Assembly: GCA_012513125.1 (NCBI GenBank)
Contig: JAAZCS010000182.1
Span: forward strand, 1 to 25,501
Source: Treponema sp.
GTDB lineage: Bacteria > Spirochaetota > Spirochaetia > Treponematales > Treponemataceae
DNA: 25,501 nucleotides
Direction of reading: 5' to 3'
Of this stretch, positions 1-8,666 are shown piece by piece (the first letter of the stretch is position 1; each line of letters opens with the position of its first letter). The notes below the pieces were generated by a model. The model did not search any database, was not told the DNA's origin, and was given only the letters and a program-made list of their open reading frames with translations. The position numbers were made by a program, and so were the translations under genes.

Positions 1-1401
1 AAATGGTGAATTTGCCGACAAAAAAGATGCAGCAGTTAATGCTTTGTCAATTGAATCAGGAAATCTAGTTATTGCTTCTACAATAATTCTGCTAGTTCTA
101 GGTTCAAGTGGAAATTTTACCATTATTTTTCCAATTGCAGAAAGAGTGTTGTCGTCATCAAGAGCTCCAAGCATATGAAGAGTGTCAACGGCTCCAATTA
201 TTCCTTCTTTACCCGGTTTTGAAATGAAATCAAAGTTGAAAAAATCAGTAATACCCAATTCTGACATTCTTAGGACAACTTCGCTTAAGTCAGTTCTGTA
301 GATTTCTTCTGTTGAATAAACAGGTCTTTGTTCAAAATCTTTTCGGGTATAAAGTCTGTAGCACGTTCCTTCTTGTGTTCTTCCAGCTCTTCCTTTTCGC
401 TGATTGCATGAAGCTTTTGAAACAGGAGTTTCGATTAAGCTAGATGTGAACAGATGAGGGTTGTAAAAATTTAATTTTGCAAGTCCACAGTCGATTACTG
501 TTGTTATATCTCTGATTGTTACTGAAGTTTCTGCAATGTTTGTTGAAATGACTACTTTTTTCTTTCCTTCTGGAGGATCGTCAAAAACGCGTTCTTGTTC
601 TTCTTTTGGAAGCCTTCCGTATAAAGGTAAAATGTGTAGTTTTTTTCCAAATGGTGAATGATAAAGTCTATCAACGCAATCCTTAATAATTTTTTCTCCA
701 GGTAAGAAGATTAATATGCCACCTTCTTCATCGTTGTCTAAAACTCTGTCTATAGTTTGGCATATTTTTGATAAAAGAGCTTCGCTTGCATTTTCGCTTG
801 ATGTACTACATGCAACTGTTGGTGGGTCATAAACAATTGCAACTGGGAATGTAATTGTGTCTATTGAAACTATAGGTGCGTTGTCAAAATATTCCGAAAA
901 AGCTTGTGTGTTCATTGTTGCAGAACTTACAATTACTCTAAAATCGCTTCTTTCTTTTAGTACACGTTTTAATAAACCTAGAACAAAATCAATATTTAAA
1001 CTTCGTTCGTGTGCTTCATCAACCATTATTACAGAATATTTTGAAAGCCAAGGATCAAGTTTCATTTCTTGAAGAAGAATTCCATCAGTCATAATTTTGA
1101 TTCTTGTTGTGCTATCTGTTTTGTCAATAAACCTCATTTTGTAGCCGACAAGTCCGGGATATGTTGTTCCAAGTTGTTTTGAAATAAATTCACTTACAGA
1201 AATTGCAGCAATTCTTCTAGGTTGCGTAACAGCTATCATTCCGCTATTTGCATATCCTGCTTCATACAAAATTACGGGGATTTGTGTCGTTTTTCCAGAA
1301 CCTGTTGGACTTTCAACAATTACGACTTGATTATCTTTTAGGGTATCTAAAATTCTTTGTTTTTGTTCATAAACGGGTAGAGATGTATATTCTATTGCCA
1401 T
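1..1401 (-). CDS. hrpA: DEAH-box ATP-dependent helicase, HrpA/HrpB-like (3' end outside window)
   Basis: I translated the minus strand from the ATG at 1401; 467 codons are open to the left edge, so the C-terminus is missing. Visible superfamily 2 helicase motifs in order: Walker A SPTGSGKTT (about residues 31-39), TQPRR (59-63), the DEAH box in VDEAHERS (about 127-134), SSAT (159-162), then LPLYGRLP, STNIAETS and the arginine-finger motif QRKGRAGR. Proteins of this family unwind RNA or remodel ribonucleoprotein using ATP in the cytoplasm; E. coli HrpA acts on stalled ribosomes. The start is supported by AAGGAAA upstream of the ATG. The ATG lies inside the last codons of the capA-like gene (10-base overlap), so the two are probably co-transcribed and translationally coupled. 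HrpA against HrpB cannot be decided without the C-terminal half. Confidence 0.9.
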   Translation of the reverse strand, partial: MAIEYTSLPVYEQKQRILDTLKDNQVVIVESPTGSGKTTQIPVILYEAGYANSGMIAVTQPRRIAAISVSEFISKQLGTTYPGLVGYKMRFIDKTDSTTRIKIMTDGILLQEMKLDPWLSKYSVIMVDEAHERSLNIDFVLGLLKRVLKERSDFRVIVSSATMNTQAFSEYFDNAPIVSIDTITFPVAIVYDPPTVACSTSSENASEALLSKICQTIDRVLDNDEEGGILIFLPGEKIIKDCVDRLYHSPFGKKLHILPLYGRLPKEEQERVFDDPPEGKKKVVISTNIAETSVTIRDITTVIDCGLAKLNFYNPHLFTSSLIETPVSKASCNQRKGRAGRTQEGTCYRLYTRKDFEQRPVYSTEEIYRTDLSEVVLRMSELGITDFFNFDFISKPGKEGIIGAVDTLHMLGALDDDNTLSAIGKIMVKFPLEPRTSRIIVEAITRFPDSIDKALTAASFLSANSPF

Positions 1402-2561
1402 ATCACTGTTTCCTTTGTTGTTTCGTTGTTAATTTTTATTCTTCTTTTTATATATTCAGTCCAATCTTTTCTATTCACACTGTTTAGATAAGAAATAAAC
1501 TCAGTATTCATTTTCTTTATAATATATTCATTTGCAGTATTTTTATATGTTGTAATGAATATATTTTCTGTTTTTTCAATTTTTATAGGCGAGTCTTTAT
1601 TTTCTTTTGATAAAGTTACTTTATACAAAAGTCCGTCGCCTGTATTATCTCTTAGAAAATTAGGATTTGTATCTAAAAGAGATGGATTTGTTCTTTGTCC
1701 ACTAATAGTATTGCCATTTGCATACATTATCAATTTTTCGTTGTGACCAGAAGTATTTTTAATAATTTCTCTATCTTTTATTATGTGTGCATGATTTGAC
1801 CAAACAATATCAACTCCGCTATTAAGCATTTCATAATAAAATGATTTTTGACTATCTTTTATTTCTCTTGTGTATTCTTCTTCATTTGCGTGGATTGAAA
1901 CTATAAAGAGATCGCAAGGATTTTCTTTTTTTATATTTTTGCAGAATTCTATAAATTCCGTTCTTTTTGTTTTGTTTGGTGTCAAATAATTTATGTGGGA
2001 TTTAAAAGTAGGTTGATTTAGAATTTCTGTAATTGCTAAAAAAATAATTTTCCACCCATCTTTTTCAATTAGAGTGAAATTGTAATTTTCATCTTCGTTT
2101 TTTAGACCAGAAAAATATAGAGGAGATTGTGTAATATATTTGTTTGAAAAATATTCGATTGATTTTTTTGTTTCTTTGATTCCTTCTAAGTTTTGATCAT
2201 TGGTGTGATTATTTGCAACTGAAAACACATTAAAACCAGCATTTATAGCAGCTTCAACATAATCTCTGGGCATATTGAAAAAAGGATATGTTGACGCAAC
2301 TTTTGAATTATCAATAGGGGCTTCAATATTTGCAAAAGAAAAGGAGGCAGACTGTATATCAATTTTGATATTATCCCATATTTTATTATAATTTTTAATA
2401 GAAAAATTTGGTGTATGAGCCATAATATCGCCTGCAAAAATAAGCGAAATTGAATTTGTTTGATTTTTAGAACTGTTTTTTTGTGTAATTAATGAAGTTG
2501 ATTTACATGAGGTAAAAATAAAAAAGATTAGAAATAAAAAAGAATAGAATATTTTTTTCAA
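1392..2561 (-). CDS. CapA-like calcineurin-fold lipoprotein (PGA_cap family)
   Basis: About 389 residues. A positively charged, hydrophobic leader ends in the lipobox FTSC about residues 16-19, so a lipoprotein exported by Sec is likely. The body shows the motifs of the poly-gamma-glutamate capsule CapA metallophosphatase-like family: FAGDIMAH, FANIEAP, VANNHTND, SIHANEE and WSNHAHI, the usual metal-ligand Asp/Asn/His set. The substrate is not known from sequence; the family includes CapA of Bacillus but no capB or capC is nearby, so capsule synthesis is not implied. I chose the TTG at 2561, giving MKKIFYSF, with AGG seven bases upstream. A longer frame from the TTG at 2588 would begin inside the purA terminator hairpin. 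The 3' end overlaps the helicase start by 10 bases. Confidence 0.85.
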   Translation of the reverse strand: MKKIFYSFLFLIFFIFTSCKSTSLITQKNSSKNQTNSISLIFAGDIMAHTPNFSIKNYNKIWDNIKIDIQSASFSFANIEAPIDNSKVASTYPFFNMPRDYVEAAINAGFNVFSVANNHTNDQNLEGIKETKKSIEYFSNKYITQSPLYFSGLKNEDENYNFTLIEKDGWKIIFLAITEILNQPTFKSHINYLTPNKTKRTEFIEFCKNIKKENPCDLFIVSIHANEEEYTREIKDSQKSFYYEMLNSGVDIVWSNHAHIIKDREIIKNTSGHNEKLIMYANGNTISGQRTNPSLLDTNPNFLRDNTGDGLLYKVTLSKENKDSPIKIEKTENIFITTYKNTANEYIIKKMNTEFISYLNSVNRKDWTEYIKRRIKINNETTKETVIWQ

Positions 2562-2576
2562 TAAAATACCTGAAAC

Positions 2577-2619
2577 AAAAAAGGACAAATTTAAACAATA
2601 GTAAAAAATTGTCCTTTTT
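2577..2619 (-). terminator. Rho-independent terminator after purA
   Basis: Seven bases after the purA stop, the minus strand has AAAAAGGACAA and TTGTCCTTTTTT, an 11-bp perfect stem around a loop of about 20 bases and ending in a T run. The A run on the other arm makes it potentially bidirectional. It separates purA from the capA-like gene, with only short spacing left for a separate capA promoter, which I could not find convincingly; read-through is possible. Confidence 0.75.
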
Positions 2620-2625
2620 GTGTTG

Positions 2626-3855
2626 TTATTTGTTTTTCCAGATTTTATCTAAAACGAAAGTTTGATTTCTTTCTGCTCCAACAGAAACAATACCTACTGG
2701 AGTTCCTGTAAAGTCTTCGATAAATTCTACATAAGATTTTGCATTTTTTGGAAGCTTTTTATATGAAGTGCATTCTGTAATAGATTCTTTCCAACCTTCA
2801 AACTTTTGAAGAACGGGTTTTGCTTTGTTCAAGTCTGGAATTGAAGAAGGAAATTCTGTTACAATTTTTCCATCTATATCATATGCAACGCAAGCTTCAA
2901 TTTCATCCATTGCATCGTATATATCAAGGTGTGTAAGAACTAAGCGGTCAATTGAATTAACGTGGCAAGCATAACGAAGTGCAACTAAATCTAGATATCC
3001 ACAGCGACGAGGTCTTCCTGTTGTAACTCCAAATTCATTACCAGTTTTTCTAACATAGTCGCATAATTCACCTTCTGAATCATTGTTAAATTCTGATGGC
3101 ATTGGACCGTTTCCAACTCTTGTTTCATAAGCTTTGAAAACACCATAAATTTTATCAATGGCTCTAGGACCGATTCCAGATCCGCTTGCAGCTCCTGCTG
3201 AACAAGAGGCACCAGAACTTACATAAGGATATGTTCCACTGTCGAGGTCAAGCATAGCTCCTTGAGCTCCTTCAAATAGAATGTTTTCTTTGCGGAATTC
3301 ATACATCTTTTCTGCAATGTTCACTCTCATTGCCATAAGTTGAGATTTGTACTGTTCAAGAAATGTTTTGTCATCATCATCTAAATCGTTCCATTTTTCA
3401 TCCCAATCAAGGTCAGCTAAACGGATTCCATCTCTTTCTGATTTTTGTGAATAAGTAGTGCCAATTCCTCTTCCAGTTGTTCCAATTGGACGTTTTCGTG
3501 CAGCATCTCTTTGTTTATCCATTTCTCTGTAACCAGGAAGTGTTAAATGGGCTCTATCAGAAATGAATACACGACCTTCCCAATTGATTCCGTTATCTTT
3601 TAACATCTGAAGTTCTTTAAACAAAGCTTCAGGATCGATAACCATTCCTGAACCTAAGAATACAGATTTTTCTGGATATAAAATTCCAGATGGAACTTGG
3701 TGGAGAGCATATTTCTTTCCATCAACAACAATTGTGTGACCTGCATTTGCACCGCCGGCAAAACGTACGACGTACTTAGCATCCTGTGCAAGGTAATCAA
3801 CTATTTTACCTTTGCCTTCATCGCCCCATTGGGCACCCATAACTACAACGTTCAT
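2626..3855 (-). CDS. purA: Adenylosuccinate synthetase
   Basis: 409 residues. It catalyses GTP-dependent condensation of IMP with aspartate to adenylosuccinate, the first step from IMP to AMP, in the cytoplasm. Family motifs are clear: the GTP loop GDEGKGK (11-17), GGANAGHT (about 34-41), TTGRGIGTTY, LFEGAQGAMLDLD followed by GTYPYVSSG, TGRPRRCGYLDLVALRY and the C-terminal GAERNQT. It is about 23 residues shorter than E. coli PurA; the missing part lies between the DGIRLADL and LFEGAQG blocks, where the helical segment is reduced to about 45 residues, and the catalytic blocks are intact. The start ATG has AAGGAAG five bases upstream. It is divergent to guaB, so the two enzymes that draw on IMP share one regulatory region. 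Its leader contains two matching hairpins. Confidence 0.97.
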   Translation of the reverse strand: MNVVVMGAQWGDEGKGKIVDYLAQDAKYVVRFAGGANAGHTIVVDGKKYALHQVPSGILYPEKSVFLGSGMVIDPEALFKELQMLKDNGINWEGRVFISDRAHLTLPGYREMDKQRDAARKRPIGTTGRGIGTTYSQKSERDGIRLADLDWDEKWNDLDDDDKTFLEQYKSQLMAMRVNIAEKMYEFRKENILFEGAQGAMLDLDSGTYPYVSSGASCSAGAASGSGIGPRAIDKIYGVFKAYETRVGNGPMPSEFNNDSEGELCDYVRKTGNEFGVTTGRPRRCGYLDLVALRYACHVNSIDRLVLTHLDIYDAMDEIEACVAYDIDGKIVTEFPSSIPDLNKAKPVLQKFEGWKESITECTSYKKLPKNAKSYVEFIEDFTGTPVGIVSVGAERNQTFVLDKIWKNK

Positions 3856-3867
3856 GGTAACTTCCTT

Positions 3868-3938
3868 GTCGCAGAATCATCGCGACTTAAAGAATTGATT
3901 TATAAGAAAAATATTTGCAGAATCATCGCAGAATATTT
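3868..3938 (-). promoter_or_regulatory. purA leader: two hairpins with identical loops, one abutting the Shine-Dalgarno
   Basis: Reading the minus strand, hairpin 1 (3938-3909) is AAATATT, a bulged C, TGC, loop GATGATTCT, GCA, AATATTT. Hairpin 2 (3886-3868) is GTCGC, the same loop GATGATTCT, GCGAC. The 13-bp core GCGATGATTCTGC is exactly repeated, with starts 46 bp apart, and each copy is flanked by different but complementary arms, so the loop and closing pairs are conserved while the stems vary. Hairpin 2 ends one base before the purA Shine-Dalgarno AAGGAAG (3867-3861). Both lie downstream of the predicted purA start of transcription near 3946, so they would be in the mRNA. This looks like a translational operator or a protein-binding RNA site; a paired DNA operator is the alternative. 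No known riboswitch class was recognised. Confidence 0.55.
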
Positions 3939-3952
3939 CTCAAAACGTATTA

Positions 3953-3981
3953 ATCATATCATAAAAAGAATAGTGTTTCAA
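3953..3981 (-). promoter_or_regulatory. Sigma-70-type promoter for purA
   Basis: On the minus strand TTGAAA (3981-3976), a 17-base spacer and TATGAT (3958-3953). Transcription would start near 3946 and give a leader of about 90 nt carrying the two hairpins. Only the sequence match supports this. Confidence 0.65.
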
Positions 3982-4015
3982 TTCATAAATAATTCACCAA
4001 GATTTGAAGGGACAA

Positions 4016-4044
4016 TTGATTTTCTAGGTATTTGTCAATATAAT
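4016..4044 (+). promoter_or_regulatory. Sigma-70-type promoter for guaB
   Basis: TTGATT (4016-4021), a 17-base spacer and TATAAT (4039-4044). Predicted start near 4051, giving a leader of about 85 nt before the guaB ATG. Its -35 box lies 34 bp from the purA -35 box on the other strand, so one bound regulator could affect both. Confidence 0.65.
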
Positions 4045-4092
4045 TTAATATTAATATTTTCATAAAAATAAAAAGTAAATAAATATAAAAAG

Positions 4093-4111
4093 GAATTTGT
4101 TTTGCAAATTC
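4093..4111 (+). promoter_or_regulatory. Small hairpin in guaB leader
   Basis: GAATTTG, loop TTTTG, CAAATTC: a 7-bp perfect stem about 15 bases upstream of the guaB Shine-Dalgarno AAAGGAGA. It lacks a T run, so it is not a terminator. It is AT-rich and may be incidental. Confidence 0.3.
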
Positions 4112-4136
4112 AATTAGTATCTACAAAGGAGAAATT

Positions 4137-5645
4137 ATGGCATATTTTTTCGAAGAGCCATCACACACATTTGATGAATATCTTTTGATTCCCGGTTATA
4201 CATCTAGCGATTGTATTCCAAGTAATGTTTCGTTAAAGACACCAGTTGTCCGTTATAACAAGAAAAATGGAGAAAAATGTCCTCTTACAATGAATATTCC
4301 AATGACATCCGCAGTTATGCAGGCTGTATCTAACGAAGTTTTAGCTGTTGCATTGGCAAAAGAAGGTGGAATTTCGTTTATATTTGGTTCTCAGACTATT
4401 GAAAATCAAGCAGCAATGATTTCTCGTGTAAAATCATATAAAGCAGGATTTGTAAAATCAGATACAAACATCAGACCAGATCAAACTTTGAGTGAATTGG
4501 TTGAAAAAATTCAACAGACAGGACATTCAACTGCTGCCGTAACTGAAAATGGTGAATCAAATGGAAAATTGGTTGGAATTATTACAGAAAGAGACTTCCG
4601 AATTAGTCATGTAAATCCTAACGAAAAGGTAAATACTTATATGACTCCGCTTAAAGATCTTGTAAAAGGTGAAGACGGAATAGCTCTTGAAGAAGCAAAT
4701 GATTTGATTTGGAAAAATAAGATTAATCAGCTTCCTGTTGTTAGTAAAAGCGGAAATCTTTTATATTTAGTTTTCAGAAAAGATGCTGCAAGTCATGAAG
4801 AGCATCCAAATGAACTTCTTGATGAACAGAAAAGATATATTGTTGGAGCTGGAATTAATACAAGAGATTATATGGAAAGGGTTCCAAAGCTTATTGCTGC
4901 TGGTGCAGATATCTTGTGTATTGATTCTTCAGAGGGATTTACAGAATGGCAGAAGAGAGCTTTAGTTGATATTCATAAGAATTTTGGTGAAAACGTTAGG
5001 GTTGGAGCTGGAAATGTTGTTGATGCGGAAGGCTTTAATTTCTTGGCAGAAGCCGGTGCGGATTTCGTAAAAATTGGTATTGGTGGCGGTTCAATCTGTA
5101 TTACTCGTGAGCAAAAAGGTATTGGAAGAGGACAAGCAACAGCAACAATAGAAGTAGCAAAGGCACGAGATGAATGGTTCAAGAAAACTGGTGTTTATAT
5201 TCCTATTTGTTCTGATGGAGGAATCGTTCATGATCATCATATAACATTGGCTCTTGCAATGGGTGCTGATTTTGTTATGCTAGGCAGATATTTTGCAAGG
5301 TTTGATGAATCTCCAACAAATAAATTAATTGTTAATGGCAATTATGTAAAAGAATATTGGGGTGAAGGTTCTAATAGAGCTAGAAACTGGCAACGCTATG
5401 ATTTGGGCGGTTCTAAGAAGATGGCTTTTGAAGAAGGTGTTGATTCATACGTTCCATATGCTGGAAGTCTTCATGACAATGTAAACACTACAACAAGCAA
5501 GATAATTCATACAATGTGCAATTGTGGTGTAATGAATATAGACGATTTACAGAAGAAAGCAAAAATTACTTTACTTTCACCAGCTTCTATCCGTGAAGGT
5601 TCTGCTCATGATGTTATTGTAAAGAATAGTATTAAGGCTAACTAA
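4137..5645 (+). CDS. guaB: IMP dehydrogenase
   Basis: 502 residues. It oxidises IMP to XMP with NAD+, the committed step to GMP. The catalytic cysteine is in [11 protein letters not shown] at about residue 321. The flap Arg-Tyr pair in NWQRYDLGG is at about 420-421, and [11 protein letters not shown] follows. Residues about 105-225 form the inserted CBS-pair (Bateman) region that senses nucleotides. The N-terminus ([21 protein letters not shown]) and many blocks closely match my memory of Tritrichomonas foetus IMPDH (Cys319, Arg418, Tyr419), rather than the usual bacterial form, which lacks this N-terminal lead. A strong AAAGGAG lies upstream of the ATG. The gene is monocistronic: promoter before, terminator after. 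Confidence 0.97.
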   Translation: MAYFFEEPSHTFDEYLLIPGYTSSDCIPSNVSLKTPVVRYNKKNGEKCPLTMNIPMTSAVMQAVSNEVLAVALAKEGGISFIFGSQTIENQAAMISRVKSYKAGFVKSDTNIRPDQTLSELVEKIQQTGHSTAAVTENGESNGKLVGIITERDFRISHVNPNEKVNTYMTPLKDLVKGEDGIALEEANDLIWKNKINQLPVVSKSGNLLYLVFRKDAASHEEHPNELLDEQKRYIVGAGINTRDYMERVPKLIAAGADILCIDSSEGFTEWQKRALVDIHKNFGENVRVGAGNVVDAEGFNFLAEAGADFVKIGIGGGSICITREQKGIGRGQATATIEVAKARDEWFKKTGVYIPICSDGGIVHDHHITLALAMGADFVMLGRYFARFDESPTNKLIVNGNYVKEYWGEGSNRARNWQRYDLGGSKKMAFEEGVDSYVPYAGSLHDNVNTTTSKIIHTMCNCGVMNIDDLQKKAKITLLSPASIREGSAHDVIVKNSIKAN

Positions 5646-5671
5646 TTAGATTTTATTTAATTCTAATATTT

Positions 5672-5716
5672 ATTTTAGGCTCGTTGATAGTAAAATATTA
5701 ATGAGCCTAAAATTTT
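5672..5716 (+). terminator. Rho-independent terminator after guaB
   Basis: ATTTTAGGCTC and GAGCCTAAAAT form an 11-bp perfect stem around a 20-base AT-rich loop, followed by TTT. It starts 26 bases after the guaB stop. The A/T arms make it possibly bidirectional. Confidence 0.75.
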
Positions 5717-5772
5717 ATAAAGGGTATACAAAAAAATAGAATAAATATTATAAGTGAAAAGATGATTTTTTA

Positions 5773-5801
5773 TTGAAGAGAATATTTATTTTAACTATAA
5801 T
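5773..5801 (+). promoter_or_regulatory. Sigma-70-type promoter for uvrA (near-leaderless)
   Basis: TTGAAG (5773-5778), a 17-base spacer and a perfect TATAAT (5796-5801). The uvrA ATG begins at 5811, nine bases after the -10 box, so transcription would start at about 5808 and leave 0-3 untranslated bases. No Shine-Dalgarno sequence precedes the ATG. I saw no clear SOS operator. Confidence 0.65.
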
Positions 5802-5810
5802 GGCTTCATT

Positions 5811-8633
5811 ATGGAAGAAAAGATTGTAATCCGTGGTGCTAGAGAGCATAATTTAAAAAATATAAATGTTTCATTACCTCGGAATAAACTTGTAGTAATA
5901 TCAGGTTTGTCAGGATCTGGCAAAAGTTCACTTGCGTTTGATACACTTTTTGCTGAGGGGCAACGCCGATATATGGAAAGCCTATCAGCGTATGCAAGAC
6001 AGTTCCTTGGAAGAATGGATAAGCCTGATGTTGATTTAATAGAGGGGCTTTCTCCTGCTATTTCAATTGAACAGAAATCTACAAATAAAAATCCTCGTTC
6101 AACAGTAGGAACAATTACTGAAATTTATGATTATTATAGATTGCTTTTTGCAAGAATAGGACGCTCACATTGTCCTGTTTGTGGTAAGGAAATAAAAGAA
6201 CAAAGTGTAGATCAAATAATTGATGCTGTGCTTCAATGGCCAGATGACACAAAAATTCAAATATTAGCACCGGTTATAAAAGGGAAGAAAGGTGAACATC
6301 AAAAGATTCTTGATGATGCAAGAAAATCAGGATTTATAAGAGCTAGAATAGATGGTGTTGTTGCAAGCTTGGAAGATTCAATAAAGCTTGATAAGCAGAA
6401 AAAACACACAATAGAAATTATTGTTGACAGAATTATTATAAGTCGGGAAGAGAGAAGTAGAATTGCCGATGGAATTGAGATTGCCCTAAAAGCTGCAAAT
6501 GGAATTGTTGTGGTATTAAAGGTAGTAGGGGACAAAGAGGAAGAAGTGTTTTTTAGCCAGAAAAATGCTTGTCCTGAATGTGGAATTTCTATTCCTGAAC
6601 TTCAACCTCGTCTTTTTTCATTTAATAATCCATTCGGGGCTTGTCCTGAATGTACAGGTCTTGGTATAAAAAGTGAATATGATATGAAATTGATAATTCC
6701 AGATGAATCTGTTTCATATGAAGATTCTGGAATAAAACCTTATACACCAACTTCAAAATGGAATTCAACGAGATTGGGGGCATTGGCTCAGTCTTATGGT
6801 TGGTCATTAAAAGATCCTATAAACACTCTTACAAAAGAACAAAAAGACGCTTTATTAAATGGAAGCGATAGAATGCTTCATTTTGAATATACAGGAATGA
6901 ATGGAAGACATGCTTTTTATGATCAAGTATGGCCTGGAATTATCCCTGATTTAAAAAGACGTTATGTTGAAGCTTGGGGTGATAATGCAAAAGAGAGTTT
7001 AGAAAAATTCATGACACAAAGTGTTTGTTCTTCATGCGGGGGGCAAAGGTTACGAAAAGAAGCTCTTGGTGTAACAGTAGGTGGAAAGAATATTTGGCAA
7101 CTTTGTGAGATGTCAGTATCTGAATCTGTAGATTTTTTTGAACACTTAACGTTTACAATTTCAGAATCAAAAATTGCAGCTCAAGTGTTAAAAGAAATAA
7201 AATCAAGATTAAATTTCCTTGTAAATGTTGGACTTGACTATTTGACATTGGAACGACCAGCTGAAACTTTGAGTGGAGGAGAAGCACAGAGAATTAGGCT
7301 TGCAACTCAGATTGGTTCAGCTTTGTGTGGTGTAATGTATATTTTGGATGAACCGTCAATAGGACTTGATCAGAAAGACAATCAAAAATTAATAAATACA
7401 CTATTACAATTGCGTGATAATCAAAATACAGTAATTGTCGTGGAGCATGATGAAGATACGCTCAGAGCCGCAGATTACATTATCGATATGGGCAAAGGGG
7501 CTGGGGTTCATGGAGGAAGTGTGATTGCTTGTGGCACTCCTTCTGAAGTAATGAAAAATAATGAGAGTATTACAGGCCAATATTTGGCAGGTATTATCAA
7601 AATGGAAATTCCTTCAGTCAGACGAAAAGGAAACGGAAAAATCTTATCAATAGTAAATGCCTCAGAACATAATTTACGGAATATTAGCGTTGATATTCCG
7701 CTTGGAACATTTACCTGTATTACCGGAGTCAGTGGTTCTGGAAAATCAACATTGATGAGCGATGTTTTGTATCCTTATGTTTCAAATAAAGTTATGAGAA
7801 CTAAATATTCTTGTGGAAAGTGTGAAAAAATATTGGGTATTGAAGAAATTGATAAGGTTATAAATATTGACCAAAGTCCAATTGGAAGAACACCAAGATC
7901 AAATCCTGTAACTTATGTTGGAGTATTTGATTCTATAAGAGACTTGTTTTCAACTTTACCAGAGGCGAAAGCTAGAGGTTACCAAAAAGGACGTTTCAGT
8001 TTTAATGTAAAAGGCGGTAGATGTGAAAATTGCCAGGGTGCAGGGGAGAATGTTATTGAAATGAATTTTCTTCCTGATGTATATGTTCAGTGTGAAGTGT
8101 GCCAAGGAAAGAGATTCAATAAAGAAACATTGGAAGTGATGTATAAAGGCAAGAATATAAATGATGTGTTAAATATGACAATTGATGAAGCTTGTGATTT
8201 TTTTGTTTCTATTCCTCACATTTCACGAAAGCTTGAATCTCTAAAATCTGTTGGTCTTGGATATATCCAGCTTGGTCAAAATGCCTTGACTTTAAGTGGT
8301 GGTGAAGCGCAACGCGTTAAATTAGCAAATGAATTAGCCAGAGTTTCAACAGGAAGAACTTTATACATAATGGATGAACCAACTACGGGGCTTCATTTTG
8401 CTGATGTAAAACAATTAATGTCTGTGATTCAGAGGTTGGTTGATCAAGGAAATTCTGTTTTAATGATAGAACATAATCTTGATGTTATTTGTCAGGCTGA
8501 TTACATTATAGATTTAGGACCTGATGGTGGTTTTAGAGGTGGTACTATTGTTGCACAAGGATTGCCTGAAGATGTAGCGGAAGTAAATGGTTCTTACACC
8601 GGTCAGTTTATAAAAGAAAAGTTGAAGCTGTAG
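5811..8633 (+). CDS. uvrA: Excinuclease ABC subunit A
   Basis: 940 residues, the same length as E. coli UvrA. It is the damage-recognition ATPase of nucleotide excision repair, acting as a dimer with UvrB. Two ABC modules are complete: Walker A GLSGSGKS (32-39) and GVSGSGKS (from about 639), and signatures LSGGEAQRIRLA and LSGGEAQRVKLA followed by Walker B ILDEPS and MDEPTTGLH. The zinc modules are present: CPEC...CPEC from about residue 254 and CENC...CEVC from about 737. An extra CGKC at about 667-670 lies after the second Walker A, where E. coli lacks cysteines. The start MEEKIVIRGAREHNLKNI is canonical for the family, which supports the ATG although there is no Shine-Dalgarno. The lptD-like gene follows after 33 bases. 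Confidence 0.98.
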   Translation: MEEKIVIRGAREHNLKNINVSLPRNKLVVISGLSGSGKSSLAFDTLFAEGQRRYMESLSAYARQFLGRMDKPDVDLIEGLSPAISIEQKSTNKNPRSTVGTITEIYDYYRLLFARIGRSHCPVCGKEIKEQSVDQIIDAVLQWPDDTKIQILAPVIKGKKGEHQKILDDARKSGFIRARIDGVVASLEDSIKLDKQKKHTIEIIVDRIIISREERSRIADGIEIALKAANGIVVVLKVVGDKEEEVFFSQKNACPECGISIPELQPRLFSFNNPFGACPECTGLGIKSEYDMKLIIPDESVSYEDSGIKPYTPTSKWNSTRLGALAQSYGWSLKDPINTLTKEQKDALLNGSDRMLHFEYTGMNGRHAFYDQVWPGIIPDLKRRYVEAWGDNAKESLEKFMTQSVCSSCGGQRLRKEALGVTVGGKNIWQLCEMSVSESVDFFEHLTFTISESKIAAQVLKEIKSRLNFLVNVGLDYLTLERPAETLSGGEAQRIRLATQIGSALCGVMYILDEPSIGLDQKDNQKLINTLLQLRDNQNTVIVVEHDEDTLRAADYIIDMGKGAGVHGGSVIACGTPSEVMKNNESITGQYLAGIIKMEIPSVRRKGNGKILSIVNASEHNLRNISVDIPLGTFTCITGVSGSGKSTLMSDVLYPYVSNKVMRTKYSCGKCEKILGIEEIDKVINIDQSPIGRTPRSNPVTYVGVFDSIRDLFSTLPEAKARGYQKGRFSFNVKGGRCENCQGAGENVIEMNFLPDVYVQCEVCQGKRFNKETLEVMYKGKNINDVLNMTIDEACDFFVSIPHISRKLESLKSVGLGYIQLGQNALTLSGGEAQRVKLANELARVSTGRTLYIMDEPTTGLHFADVKQLMSVIQRLVDQGNSVLMIEHNLDVICQADYIIDLGPDGGFRGGTIVAQGLPEDVAEVNGSYTGQFIKEKLKL

Positions 8634-8666
8634 GTTTTTACTAAAGATGAGAGTGGATTTATAAAA

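Noticed and set aside
2562..2588. Longer start of the CapA-like protein at TTG 2588
   Set aside because: The codon sits in the terminator stem, and the shorter start has a ribosome site and a clean lipoprotein signal.
3697..4065. Plus-strand frame of 122 codons spanning the purA start and the intergenic region
   Set aside because: It is antisense to the conserved PurA N-terminus, resembles nothing, and covers the promoters and leader hairpins.
3856..4136. Purine riboswitch or PurR box in the purA/guaB region
   Set aside because: No three-way junction core or matching operator was recognised in either leader.
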